From Methanoflorens sp963701995 (lineage in GTDB: Archaea > Halobacteriota > Bog-38 > Methanoflorentales > Methanoflorentaceae): a stretch of 64,000 bases of DNA. Positions within the stretch are counted from its first letter, which is position 1, and each line of letters begins with the position of its first letter. Under the pieces are notes generated by a model. That model had not been told where the DNA came from. It searched no databases and saw only the letters and a list, made by a program, of their open reading frames with translations. The DNA lies in the NCBI GenBank assembly GCA_963701995.1, contig OY969693.1, positions 1,240,001 through 1,304,000 of the forward strand. The letters are read 5' to 3'. A program made the position numbers and the translations under genes. Shown here in pieces: positions 35,693-43,937 of this stretch.

Positions 35693-36769
35693 GTGGTTGA
35701 GAAACCAAAAGGGAGACTGTCGTTCCTAAACGAATTCCTGACCCTCTGGATCTTTCTGGCGATGCTCATAGGGCTAGCGATAGGGTACTTTGTCCCTGGC
35801 GTCCCAGGCGCGCTCAACCAATTATCCGTAGGAACGACGTCAATCCCCATCGCCATCGGGCTCATCGTGATGATGTATCCACCACTAGCCAAGGTTCGCT
35901 ACGAGGAGTTGGGAAAGGTCTTTCGGGATACCAAGGTCTTAGGTTTAGGACTTGTGTTCAACTGGATCATCGCACCCCTCGTCATGTTCTCTCTCGCGGT
36001 CATCTTTATGCGCAACAATCCTGAGTACTTTGTTGGGCTCATTCTCATCGGCATCGCGCCTTGTATTGCGATGGTCATCGTTTGGATTAACCTCGCTGGC
36101 GGCGACAGTGAGTACGCCGCGGCCTTGGTCGCCCTGAACTCGATCTTGCAGATTCTGTTCTACTCAGTCTACGCCTTCTTCCTTATCACCATACTGCCTC
36201 AATGGCTTGGAATAACTCAAGTGGCAACAGTGGTGAACATATCCATTGTTGAGATTGCGGAGACTGTCGCGATCTATCTCGGCATCCCGTTCGTTCTAGG
36301 AATCGTTACCCGATTCGCAGGGTTGAAACTTAAAGGGCGGGAATGGTACGAAACGCGTTTCGTCCCGAAGATCGGGCCGGTTTCGCTCATAGCGCTGTTA
36401 TACACTATCATCATAATGTTCTCTTTGAAGGGGAACCTCATTATATCGCTGCCACTCGATGTGGTGCGCATTGCGATCCCGTTGCTCTTTTTCTTCTTAA
36501 TTATGTTCTTTCTCACGTTCTATGTCTGCTGGCGGGCCAGGATCAACTATGCTAAGACGGCCACGCTGGCATTCACGGCATCGAGCAACAATTTCGAGCT
36601 CGCGATAGCAGTCGCTGTGGCGGTTTTCGGCATCGGTTCCGGTCAAGCATTCGCTGCTGTGATCGGACCACTCATCGAGGTTCCCGTGCTTATTAGTCTT
36701 GTGAACGTTGCCCTGTGGTTTTCTGCACATAAGTTTACGGCGCGAGGTGATGTCGTATCCCCGTCTTGA
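35693..36769 (+). CDS. acr3: arsenite efflux permease Acr3
   Basis: A 358-aa, ten-helix membrane protein of the BASS superfamily. The conserved Cys lies in ILIGIAPCIAMVIVWINLAGGD and the essential Glu in FTASSNNFELAIAVAVAVFG. GTG 35693 follows a GGGAGG ribosome-binding site. It exports As(III) and may work with ArsA. Its stop overlaps the TTG start of the next gene. Confidence 0.95.
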   Translation: MVEKPKGRLSFLNEFLTLWIFLAMLIGLAIGYFVPGVPGALNQLSVGTTSIPIAIGLIVMMYPPLAKVRYEELGKVFRDTKVLGLGLVFNWIIAPLVMFSLAVIFMRNNPEYFVGLILIGIAPCIAMVIVWINLAGGDSEYAAALVALNSILQILFYSVYAFFLITILPQWLGITQVATVVNISIVEIAETVAIYLGIPFVLGIVTRFAGLKLKGREWYETRFVPKIGPVSLIALLYTIIIMFSLKGNLIISLPLDVVRIAIPLLFFFLIMFFLTFYVCWRARINYAKTATLAFTASSNNFELAIAVAVAVFGIGSGQAFAAVIGPLIEVPVLISLVNVALWFSAHKFTARGDVVSPS

Positions 36770-37581
36770 GTATTGTTTCGTGCCGAATGCTTGAGGATGA
36801 GCTCACTTCCATACTTGCCGATGGGCATATCAGGCAGCTCATCATCGTTGATAGCGCAGAACAGCAGCAGCTCGCACGAAAGTTGCGATCTCAGAACCGC
36901 CCTTTTCTTATTGCAGATTTTGACAAAGCCGCTGCCCTCGCTGTCAAAAGCCGACAGAGCACATATACTGGTAAGCATTCGACACAAAGACGTGGCTTAT
37001 TTAATCAGCTCCTAAGTCGACGAAGCGTGCATGATCTTGTGGTAGTTGTGAACGTTCTTCGATTGGGACTCCACGTCGATAGCAAGCTCCTTAAGCAAGT
37101 GGTGTACCGTCAAATAGAGTGCATGGCAGGTTTTTCAGACGGGATCTTCGAGCTCTATGGCATCTGTGATGCCCTCAGGACGTTAGAGCGTGATTTCAAC
37201 GGCAGATGTCCGCTCTTCTTCCTTGCCGATGACGAGGGAAAGACGGTTGATGACTGTATTGCACTTGCACTTGGCGGGAATCAAGCGTATGGGGATGTGC
37301 TAACGAACGACAAAGATATACTGTTGTTTTTTACTCCGATGTGGGCAGCTCACTGGCAGGATCTACCCGACGATTATTCATTATTGAAGTATGTACGCTT
37401 TAAGAAGATAGCCAAAGTAGATACGGGTGCTTCCTATGAGCAAGACTTCGAGGCAAACGTAAAAAAGTGTGCCCGACGATTCCGGTTTCGTCCCGTGCCG
37501 CTTAAGGGCAGTACATCGGTCATACATAGAAGCTATCAAAGCGCAAAAATCGGCATAATCAACAAGGAGAATAAGCCATGA
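36766..37581 (+). CDS. DUF1638 family protein
   Basis: 271 aa. The start TTG 36766 overlaps the acr3 TGA. SCRMLEDEL, FELYGICDALRTLE, the DDC...LGGNQAYGD segment and LLFFTPMWAAHWQDL fit DUF1638, common in methanogens and anaerobes that handle methyl groups and metalloids, with unknown function. Its position, coupled to acr3 and to the flavin reductase, suggests a role in arsenic or methylarsenic chemistry, which is inference. Confidence 0.8.
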   Translation: MSIVSCRMLEDELTSILADGHIRQLIIVDSAEQQQLARKLRSQNRPFLIADFDKAAALAVKSRQSTYTGKHSTQRRGLFNQLLSRRSVHDLVVVVNVLRLGLHVDSKLLKQVVYRQIECMAGFSDGIFELYGICDALRTLERDFNGRCPLFFLADDEGKTVDDCIALALGGNQAYGDVLTNDKDILLFFTPMWAAHWQDLPDDYSLLKYVRFKKIAKVDTGASYEQDFEANVKKCARRFRFRPVPLKGSTSVIHRSYQSAKIGIINKENKP

Positions 37582-38159
37582 AAAAATCCATAGGAGCCCA
37601 CTCCGTAGTCTATCCCGCTCCGGTATTTGTGGTGGGAACGTATGATGTAGAGGGAAAACCAAATGTTATGACCGCAGCGTGGGGGGGAATTTGCTGCTCT
37701 GCACCGCCATGCGTCGCTGTTTCTTTGAGAGAAGCAACATATACGTATAGAAACATTTTGGAGCGAAAAGCCTTCACCATAAGCATTCCCTCAGAAAAAT
37801 ACGTCAAAGAAGCTGATTACTTTGGCATAGCGTCGGGAAAACATGTGGACAAGTTTGCTGTCACAGGACTGACGCCGGCTAAAAGCGAAGTGGTGGATGC
37901 ACCGTACGTTGACGAGTTCCCATTTGTTTTGGAGTGTCAATTGCTTCGAAGCGTCGAAATCGGGGGGCATACGCAGTTCATTGGTGAAATTAAAGACATA
38001 AAAGTGGATGAAGACTTAATCAAAGACGGTAACCCTCTCATAGAAAAAATAATGCCCCTAATATTTGGTATAGATAACTTCTCTTACTATGGGGTTGGAA
38101 AATACGTGGCGAAGGCCTTTTCCATCGGAAAGGAAATTATGGGAAAAAATAACGAGTAA
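37578..38159 (+). CDS. flavin reductase-like FMN-binding protein
   Basis: A 193-aa split-barrel flavoprotein (FlaRed family): VYPAPVFVVGTYDVEGKPNVMTAAWGGICCSAPPCVAVSLR is the FMN-binding block, with three clustered Cys (ICCSAPPC). ATG 37578 overlaps the stop of the DUF1638 gene by 4 bases, so the two are coupled. Family members reduce flavins, Fe(III) or xenobiotics. The Cys cluster and operon position make arsenic redox chemistry plausible but unproven. Confidence 0.88.
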   Translation: MKKSIGAHSVVYPAPVFVVGTYDVEGKPNVMTAAWGGICCSAPPCVAVSLREATYTYRNILERKAFTISIPSEKYVKEADYFGIASGKHVDKFAVTGLTPAKSEVVDAPYVDEFPFVLECQLLRSVEIGGHTQFIGEIKDIKVDEDLIKDGNPLIEKIMPLIFGIDNFSYYGVGKYVAKAFSIGKEIMGKNNE

Positions 38160-38265
38160 GATTCTCCCACAGATTAAGAGACTAATTTTCTTTTTTATTT
38201 AGGGTCTATTGTTTCTGTTTACTGTGACGGAGCTCAGCTTTTGCCTAAGCTTCGGACCCATACCG

Positions 38266-39366
38266 CTAGAAAAGAAAGTAGTCGGTGTAGTTAATATCCG
38301 ACCCGCTAGTCGGGCCGTCGGCTGAATCCAGGTATTGTTGATACGTATTCCAAAACCTTTCTAGTCCTCTTAGGTGAAACATCGTTTTAATCAATTCTTG
38401 GGTGGATGACCTGTCTGCTGGATAACCGATCTGTTTGAGGTAATCAAAGCCTTTTAAGGCCATTTCAATGGCCAAATGCATGACTTGCTGAGTGGCGCGC
38501 CGAAAGTGTATTTCGGGGTGTTTTAGAACCTCGACGTCGAGCTGATTGAGTTGTTCGCTGTCGTAAACGCCATCAGGCCGATGATGCAGGATCCAGCTTC
38601 TCAGCATGTTATGATTTAAGTTTGTAACGTCTTCTTCAAAGTCCGTAAGGTCATCAAGAATTTGAAGACTAAGCCCGATATGGTTGACACCCAACTTCGC
38701 CGTGTGAATCTTATCGGCTAGTTGCGGCTCATTCACCTCTGGTGCGACAAAGGCTAAAAGAAGTAATTCGCCTCCGCGGAAACGATGAATTCGATCTAGC
38801 AACTGCTTCGGATCGAGAACCGTATGCACGTCGCGTTCTTCGCCGCTTTCTTCAGCACCGAGTGCAAAAAGGGCATGAGTAATACGCTTCCAGGTTTCCT
38901 TGGCAGTTTTTTCGTTTTCGGCGAGTTCGTAAATCGAGTCCTGAAGGACGCCCATTTCCATCAGTGATACCACGATGTTCGGCAGGATCCTCCCTCCTTG
39001 TAGCGAGAGTTGCACGGAACCTTTGGCCTCATCGTCGAGAATGTTGTCGGTGGCGGTTACGATTCCGCGGATCGCGTGTAGGATAGTTCCATACATATGT
39101 TGGCGGCGTTTCGCGATACCAATCGCGTCGAAAATGGTAAGAAAAAGAATGCTGAAAAAGTTGCGTTGCCAATATTGCGCCGCCGCCATCTTCATATGGG
39201 GAAAGGCGAGAGCTTCCGGCAAAGGACAGAGTTCCTGCAATCGGTTGTTAAACTCTTTTTCTATACGCCGATGCTGGAGGGCGGCATTGGCAAACGCATA
39301 GCTTAACCCCGGGTGCTTAATAGCTTGCTTGACAAACGGAACGTAGAAATCGCGTTCTTGTGTCAT
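38266..39366 (-). CDS. class 1 isoprenoid biosynthesis enzyme
   Basis: A 366-aa all-helical protein. Two Asp-rich motifs are present: DNILDDE (residues 107-113) and QILDDLTDFEED (near 238-249), the Mg-pyrophosphate sites of the prenyl synthase/squalene-phytoene synthase superfamily. The sequence is far from typical GGPP synthases. It may be a prenyltransferase-like cyclase or head-to-head synthase. The CrtI-like enzyme at 24118-25602 in the same element is a possible partner, but the two are not adjacent. Confidence 0.75.
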   Translation of the reverse strand: MTQERDFYVPFVKQAIKHPGLSYAFANAALQHRRIEKEFNNRLQELCPLPEALAFPHMKMAAAQYWQRNFFSILFLTIFDAIGIAKRRQHMYGTILHAIRGIVTATDNILDDEAKGSVQLSLQGGRILPNIVVSLMEMGVLQDSIYELAENEKTAKETWKRITHALFALGAEESGEERDVHTVLDPKQLLDRIHRFRGGELLLLAFVAPEVNEPQLADKIHTAKLGVNHIGLSLQILDDLTDFEEDVTNLNHNMLRSWILHHRPDGVYDSEQLNQLDVEVLKHPEIHFRRATQQVMHLAIEMALKGFDYLKQIGYPADRSSTQELIKTMFHLRGLERFWNTYQQYLDSADGPTSGSDINYTDYFLF

Positions 39367-39922
39367 TCACTCTCTCCTTGACTCTCAATCTTTATGCGGC
39401 TTATCACTCTCTCTATATTGCAAGCGAGCCACTTCCTGAATAGCAATGTAAAGAAGGTAATTAGCACCATACGCGCGGTGCTAGCACTTGCAGCTACTTG
39501 CAACGAACGATGAGGGATTTGAGTTCTACAATTGGGGATTCAAGAGCAGAAAGGCGTTTTTCGTAGCCTGTATTAGGCTCCGGCAATAACTCAAATTTGG
39601 TTAGCAAAGCATTCGGTCGTAGGAATGCTCGTTGCGCTGATCGGTGCCGACGGCAGCTCAGAGCATTGCGCTTAAAGTGCTGCTTATCGGCAGCTGTATG
39701 TTAGCCCTCTTTGCGTGGATTCTCCTGGCGTAAGCCCGAATCGGACGGATTTGCAGAACTTGCGAACCGGCGTGCACGGGCGTGAGCGAGACCTGCTGAT
39801 CGAAACGGGCAACGCGATCGCTCTTGAATTTTCATATGCTGCGCCTCTTTCAATAGCTTCTTTCGTGGTTAGATTTCGCGCAGCCATCGTACACTGCTCT
39901 CTCCTTTCGTTTCCATGTATAT
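39367..39922. other. gene-free region with hairpin repeat
   Basis: About 550 bases between the isoprenoid gene start and the PNPOx-like gene. Short frames on both strands (39684-39933) have no family signature. One hairpin repeat lies at 39566-39585. The promoter of the minus-strand isoprenoid gene should be near 39400. Confidence 0.45.
39566..39585 (+). repeat. short hairpin repeat, copy 4
   Basis: GCCTGTATTAGGCTCCGGCA belongs to the GCCT-N5-AGGC family, in the variant that continues with TCCGRC. Confidence 0.4.
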
Positions 39923-40414
39923 TTAAAATTTAATCCGTTCGATGGCAGATTCACGCCCGCTATCGGCAAACGCCCAAAACCACGCTTCGCCCTTTTCAAC
40001 GCGGAAGAAGACCATATTTTCAGCTTGAGGCTGTAGGAACGGCCGCTCTTCAAGAAGGCGCTCTTTGAGTTTCGGATCATCGAGGAATGCAACGTTACCT
40101 GATGCTCGCATGGACTTCCCCAAATCAATAGTCCCACCTTCTTCAAGCGGACCATCCCGAACAGCATACAACTGCTTCGTGTGAAGGAACGAGACTAACG
40201 CCCCTGCTGGCTGAGCATAGAAACACAGCTCCACCTTGGCATTTTCCCTCAGTTGTCGATATACCTCTTTTGCCTTGGTTGTCCAAAAATAGAAGCCCTT
40301 TTCGTCCACAAACCACATTCCAAACATACGAACACGGGGCTTGTCGCCGTCGATAGTAGTAAAGGCACATATAGGGTGGTCCTTTGCAAACAACATGCAT
40401 TCGTCGAAGTTCAT
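39923..40414 (-). CDS. pyridoxamine 5'-phosphate oxidase family protein
   Basis: A 163-aa split-barrel flavin-binding protein. CAFTTIDGDKPRVRMFGMWFVDEKGFYFWTTKAKEVYRQL is the typical N-terminal block for small FMN-dependent PNPOx-like proteins. A related but divergent gene lies at 13596-14090. The substrate is unknown and the gene appears monocistronic. Confidence 0.85.
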   Translation of the reverse strand: MNFDECMLFAKDHPICAFTTIDGDKPRVRMFGMWFVDEKGFYFWTTKAKEVYRQLRENAKVELCFYAQPAGALVSFLHTKQLYAVRDGPLEEGGTIDLGKSMRASGNVAFLDDPKLKERLLEERPFLQPQAENMVFFRVEKGEAWFWAFADSGRESAIERIKF

Positions 40415-40798
40415 AGTATAATCAACCGCTTGTTCCTGTGCGCTAATCGCTTAACTATCTGGTGGAGAGTTCTGCTCAGCCTGTCATCGTCGATTAGGGA
40501 TACTACGCGAGAGCAAAGCGGCGTGCTACGATGCACGCGTCAGCGCTATAGCTACCGCGGTGCCAAGGAAATGGCTGCAAGGATTTTATGAGAAGTTTAA
40601 CAGTTTGTCATTTTTATGGCCCGCAAAACGTGAAACAAGATCCGGTCGTCACGGGAGTTCAATCGGAATGGGGTCTATTTGTCGAGGATAACATCACGTC
40701 GAGAGCGAACAATGGAATCTCGTAACGCTGCTATGGATTTACTGGGCGCAAAGGGTTATCATCGGCGTGTTCACCGTAAATTTTTACAACAATTCTTT
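40415..40798. other. gene-poor region with a possible 45-aa remnant
   Basis: No complete gene. A frame from ATG 40588 to TAA 40723-40725 gives YGPQNVKQDPVVTGVQ and SEWGLFVEDN, which look protein-like. I cannot assign a family, and there is no clear ribosome-binding site. It may be a gene fragment. Confidence 0.35.
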
Positions 40799-41248
40799 TT
40801 AATCAAATGTTACTGGCGTGTTACAATTTCCACATATTGTAGCAAGACGATGTAATTTACTTCCACAGCTTGGACAAGAATAATGTCTTTCAACTTGTTC
40901 AACCCATTCTTCGGTTCCTAATGTCTTCCGTAGCGATGTTGATTCGATCATTTCTTTCCGTGCACGTTGAATTGGAAATTCTTCGATGTTTTTGCAGATA
41001 AAATCGTTGCATTGATGACAACCATCAATTTTTTTTTCTTCGGAGCATTGTTTAATTGAGCAAAAAGAAACAATACCAAATGTGTTCCGAGAATTACAAC
41101 CTTCACACTTAATATTTTCAGGTTCTGTTTTGAAATAATCTGCAAGCATTTGTTTTAGATTTTGGTCATTATTTTTACATGCTGCCAATACTGAGCAAAC
41201 CGAACAATACATTCCACACGGTGAAAGATATTCATTTTTTACGCTCAT
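40799..41248 (-). CDS. DUF3795 Cys-rich protein, copy A
   Basis: 149 aa with the DUF3795 start YLSPCGMYCSVCSVLAAC, a central KCEGC...FC..KQC module and GCHQCNDFICKNIEEFP. A C-terminal zinc ribbon CPSCG...CGNCN is added. It is clearly richer in A+T than the neighbouring genes, with codons such as AAA, AAT and GAA dominating, suggesting recent acquisition. Many Cys imply metal or Fe-S binding. Function unknown. A second member is at 43000-43566. Confidence 0.85.
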   Translation of the reverse strand: MSVKNEYLSPCGMYCSVCSVLAACKNNDQNLKQMLADYFKTEPENIKCEGCNSRNTFGIVSFCSIKQCSEEKKIDGCHQCNDFICKNIEEFPIQRARKEMIESTSLRKTLGTEEWVEQVERHYSCPSCGSKLHRLATICGNCNTPVTFD

Positions 41249-41657
41249 TTTTTTCTCCTAAAGTATAAACACGTAAAGTTAGTCTTTTGCGGCTTAAGTT
41301 TTAGCATTCTTGTTCGTTTTAACACCCTCTGACAGCTGCGAATGCTAAGCGTGCTAAACAACTAAATGCTACCTAGAATCATCGCTAGGCAAATGAGGGA
41401 CGCCGTGCCCATCATGCACACAAAGGTCAGAATGTAGGCCAGCCTGGGGCCAGTGCGGCGTTTTTCCTTTATCGCGCTTATGATTGTTGCGATGCTGCTC
41501 GCGCTTGTTGGAATTGACGGCAGAGCTCAAAGTTTCGCGTTAAACGCGTTCCTTCTAGATTTTTTTGCGCGCTACTTACAAGGATCAGCCTTTCGCAGGA
41601 CAAACACAAGCAAATCTGTGCAACGTGTGGACCGACGTGCGCCACGTGACATCGTTT
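41249..41657. other. intergenic region with a possible membrane-protein remnant
   Basis: No complete gene. On the minus strand about 41370-41530 an open frame without a start gives RLAYILTFVCMMGTASLICL and similar hydrophobic sequence, perhaps the tail of a lost membrane protein. Confidence 0.3.
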
Positions 41658-42002
41658 TTACTTTCGGCGCCCTAGTTGGTAAATCGCCCCGGCGATGATC
41701 AATATCGCAATGGCAATCAACACCACTGGCCCGATCAACTGTCCGTTAACGTTAACTGGGATTCCTAACACGTTCTGAAGGATTAAAACTACTCCAGCGA
41801 TTAGAAGAATCAAACCGAAGAATATACCGAAGATGATACCGCCATGAGGGAGTCCAAAGCATTCCTGTTCCTCGCGTTCCTCCCCATAGCACCCATCATG
41901 GCGAGTGCGCCTGCGACGCGTGTCATATAGGGGCTGTTGGCAGTTGGAGCAGAATTCAACTCCTTCTTCATTTTTAGTCCCGCAGTTTTGGCAATAAGGC
42001 AT
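41658..42002 (-). CDS. zinc-ribbon membrane protein
   Basis: A 114-aa protein. The N-terminal zinc ribbon is MPYCQNCGTKNEEGVEFCSNC. A basic linker follows, then two hydrophobic segments (about 53-75 and 88-108) ending GRRK. This zinc_ribbon_2 plus membrane layout is frequent in euryarchaea, with no known function. A 42-aa frame lies 26 bases upstream on the same strand. Confidence 0.8.
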   Translation of the reverse strand: MPYCQNCGTKNEEGVEFCSNCQQPLYDTRRRRTRHDGCYGEEREEQECFGLPHGGIIFGIFFGLILLIAGVVLILQNVLGIPVNVNGQLIGPVVLIAIAILIIAGAIYQLGRRK

Positions 42003-42028
42003 TTAATCACCACCATCTCTTGCGCGGC

Positions 42029-42157
42029 CTAATTCATAATGCTTGCCATTTGAAGCAAAAAAGCGCGATGATCAGCTTTTGGGAGCGATACTAAAATGTT
42101 TTCCAATTCATCGCGAAAAACACTGCTTGCTTCTTTGTCGTTTGTATTGGTTTTCAT
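42029..42157 (-). CDS. possible 42-aa protein upstream of zinc-ribbon gene
   Basis: ATG 42157 to TAG 42029-42031. The peptide starts MKTNTNDKEASSVF and includes RDELENILVSLPKADHRAFL, a plausible amphipathic helix. It ends just before the zinc-ribbon membrane gene on the same strand. No family is recognised and the ribosome-binding site is weak. Confidence 0.4.
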   Translation of the reverse strand: MKTNTNDKEASSVFRDELENILVSLPKADHRAFLLQMASIMN

Positions 42158-42300
42158 TTTTTTTATTCCTCATATTTTTCTCCGTTTTCTGAATAGGCCA
42201 CAAAATCGCTTTTCACCCCCCACTCGCTAAAATTCGCTATAGGAAGTGTTTATTAGCGGGCGAACGATGAGTAACGAATCAACAACCGTTGGGGGACAAA

Positions 42301-42939
42301 ATGGCGAAGAACAAAGTGGATTATTGGTCTGAATCGTCACAAAGCTACGATAAATCATGCGATAGCGCACTAGGTCGTAATATCCGCCCCTTAATCAATG
42401 AAAAGTTAAGGCATGAGGGTCACTTGGGGACGGTCGTAGAATTCGGGTGCGGCACCGGCTACTTCACGAAAACACTCGCCGGTCAAGCGGAACATGTGGT
42501 TGCAACCGACTTCTCAGATGATATGCTACACGTCGCACAAACCGAGTTAGCGGGTTTCGATAACGTTGAGTTTAAGAATGAAAACTGGCAAAACACGAGT
42601 TTCGCTGATGAATCGTTCGACACTATTTTTTCAGGGTTCGTCATACCATGTGTGGATGATAAAGTGCAAGTGCTGAAGGAAAGTCAGCGGATTTTAAAGC
42701 CTTCAGGGCGCGTCATAATTGCAAACCCAAATTTACCGCTGCTTGGGGGATTTCGCATGTTCCAGTTTTTATGCCGCAACATCGTCGCGTGGCGTGGGAA
42801 GCTTCCGCCCGTGAGCTTTCGATCGGTCAGCGAACTTCTGGATGAAACAAGCTTCACATTGGTGAGTCTTGACGTGATAAAAGACCCTACTAACCCTTCT
42901 AGCGCCCCTGTTGAGTACGTCAGATTATTAAAATCATAA
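42301..42939 (+). CDS. class I SAM-dependent methyltransferase
   Basis: 212 aa from ATG 42301 with GGGGGA just upstream. Motif I is VVEFGCGTGYFTKTLAG, the acidic end of beta-2 is in VVATDFSDDML, and motif III is near FDTIFSGFVIPCVDD. It is an UbiE/Methyltransf_11-like enzyme. The substrate is unknown. No neighbour defines it, although arsenite methyltransferases share this fold; the ArsM Cys set is not evident. Confidence 0.85.
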   Translation: MAKNKVDYWSESSQSYDKSCDSALGRNIRPLINEKLRHEGHLGTVVEFGCGTGYFTKTLAGQAEHVVATDFSDDMLHVAQTELAGFDNVEFKNENWQNTSFADESFDTIFSGFVIPCVDDKVQVLKESQRILKPSGRVIIANPNLPLLGGFRMFQFLCRNIVAWRGKLPPVSFRSVSELLDETSFTLVSLDVIKDPTNPSSAPVEYVRLLKS

Positions 42940-42999
42940 TTGTGCTTGTTTTCTGGGAATATTAAAATTCTGTAAAAAATGATTCAAAGGAGGATAAAA

Positions 43000-43566
43000 A
43001 TGGAAGATTGTATGGAAGACTGTAATTATGACACATATTGTGGACTTTACTGTGGTGCATGCGATATATTGAAGGCGTATAAAACTGGCCATAAGAGTAA
43101 ATTCGCTTCATTCTGGACGGAACCAACTTTAGAAGCCTTTTTAAAATCAAGAGGAATCAATTATGAGAAGAATGATCTCAAGCTACAATGCCATGGCTGC
43201 AAGTCAGATGACGTATTTATTTACTGTAAATCATGTGAAACAAGAAAATGCGCAATAAATAAAAATGTCGAACATTGCTCTGATTGTGAGGAGTATCCCT
43301 GTGAAATTATCAGCAACTGGAAAAAGCTTCAATTCTTTTTACCACATATAGAAAGTGCACAGAGCAATCTGGATGCTATTGATGAAGTTGGCGTTGATGG
43401 ATGGATTGAAGACCAGGAAAAGCAATGGAAATGCCCGCAATGCAATACAAGTTTTTCGTGGTACGCGGGTAAATGTAATGCTTGTGGAGCAGACTTAAAG
43501 GAGTGTTCTTTTAAATTTTCAAAGTTAAAATCCTTAGTTATGAAAGTAGGCTTTCGTTTATCTTAG
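43000..43566 (+). CDS. DUF3795 Cys-rich protein, copy B
   Basis: 188 aa from ATG 43000, after a strong AAAGGAGG site. It has the DUF3795 core TYCGLYCGACDILKAYKTGHKS, then CHGCKSDDVFIYCKSCETRKCA, CSDCEEYPCEII and a C-terminal zinc ribbon CPQCN...CNACG. It is low in GC like copy A and shares its layout, so both probably came from the same foreign pool. Function unknown. Confidence 0.85.
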   Translation: MEDCMEDCNYDTYCGLYCGACDILKAYKTGHKSKFASFWTEPTLEAFLKSRGINYEKNDLKLQCHGCKSDDVFIYCKSCETRKCAINKNVEHCSDCEEYPCEIISNWKKLQFFLPHIESAQSNLDAIDEVGVDGWIEDQEKQWKCPQCNTSFSWYAGKCNACGADLKECSFKFSKLKSLVMKVGFRLS

Positions 43567-43609
43567 TCTTCGGATGGCACGTTTCTAGGTTCAAATTGAC
43601 TTTTGCTAG

Positions 43610-43810
43610 TCACACGCGGCTAATCACAACGATTAAATGTCTACTACTGGCCCCATTCATCACTATGCTAGCTGCTGAATATCATTCAAATATTCTCACT
43701 GGTTTTTGCGCTCTCAAAATACGAATTATTAGAGATCTATCGCGGTAAAATCTCTCTGCACCACGCAAAAACTGCTATAACTATGCAACGATTCGGTACC
43801 GACGTCGACG
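43610..43810 (+). repeat. HRSK repeat family, degenerate copy
   Basis: It shares with the copies at 45.55 and 50.6 kb the leader CGCGGCTAATCACAACG, then ATGCTAGCTGCTGAA, the ATCTC.CTGCACCACGCAAAAACTG block and intervening spacing. The frame is broken several times and the 3' half is missing. Confidence 0.6.
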
Positions 43811-43937
43811 ACAGACGCCGTCAAATCGAAAATGAAAATCATAGCACGACCAGGAACTGCAGAACAGTTAATAAATTGCTTGTCCTTTCAATAGGCGGGA
43901 TCTGATTGTTTTTTAGGTATAGGCTCTCACATTTCCC

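Noticed and set aside
41453..41698. 81-codon + strand frame starting MRRFSFIALMIVAMLL with a signal-like N-terminus
   Set aside because: The rest is Arg-rich and unlike a protein, it overlaps the zinc-ribbon gene on the other strand, and the same DNA reads as a plausible membrane remnant on the minus strand.
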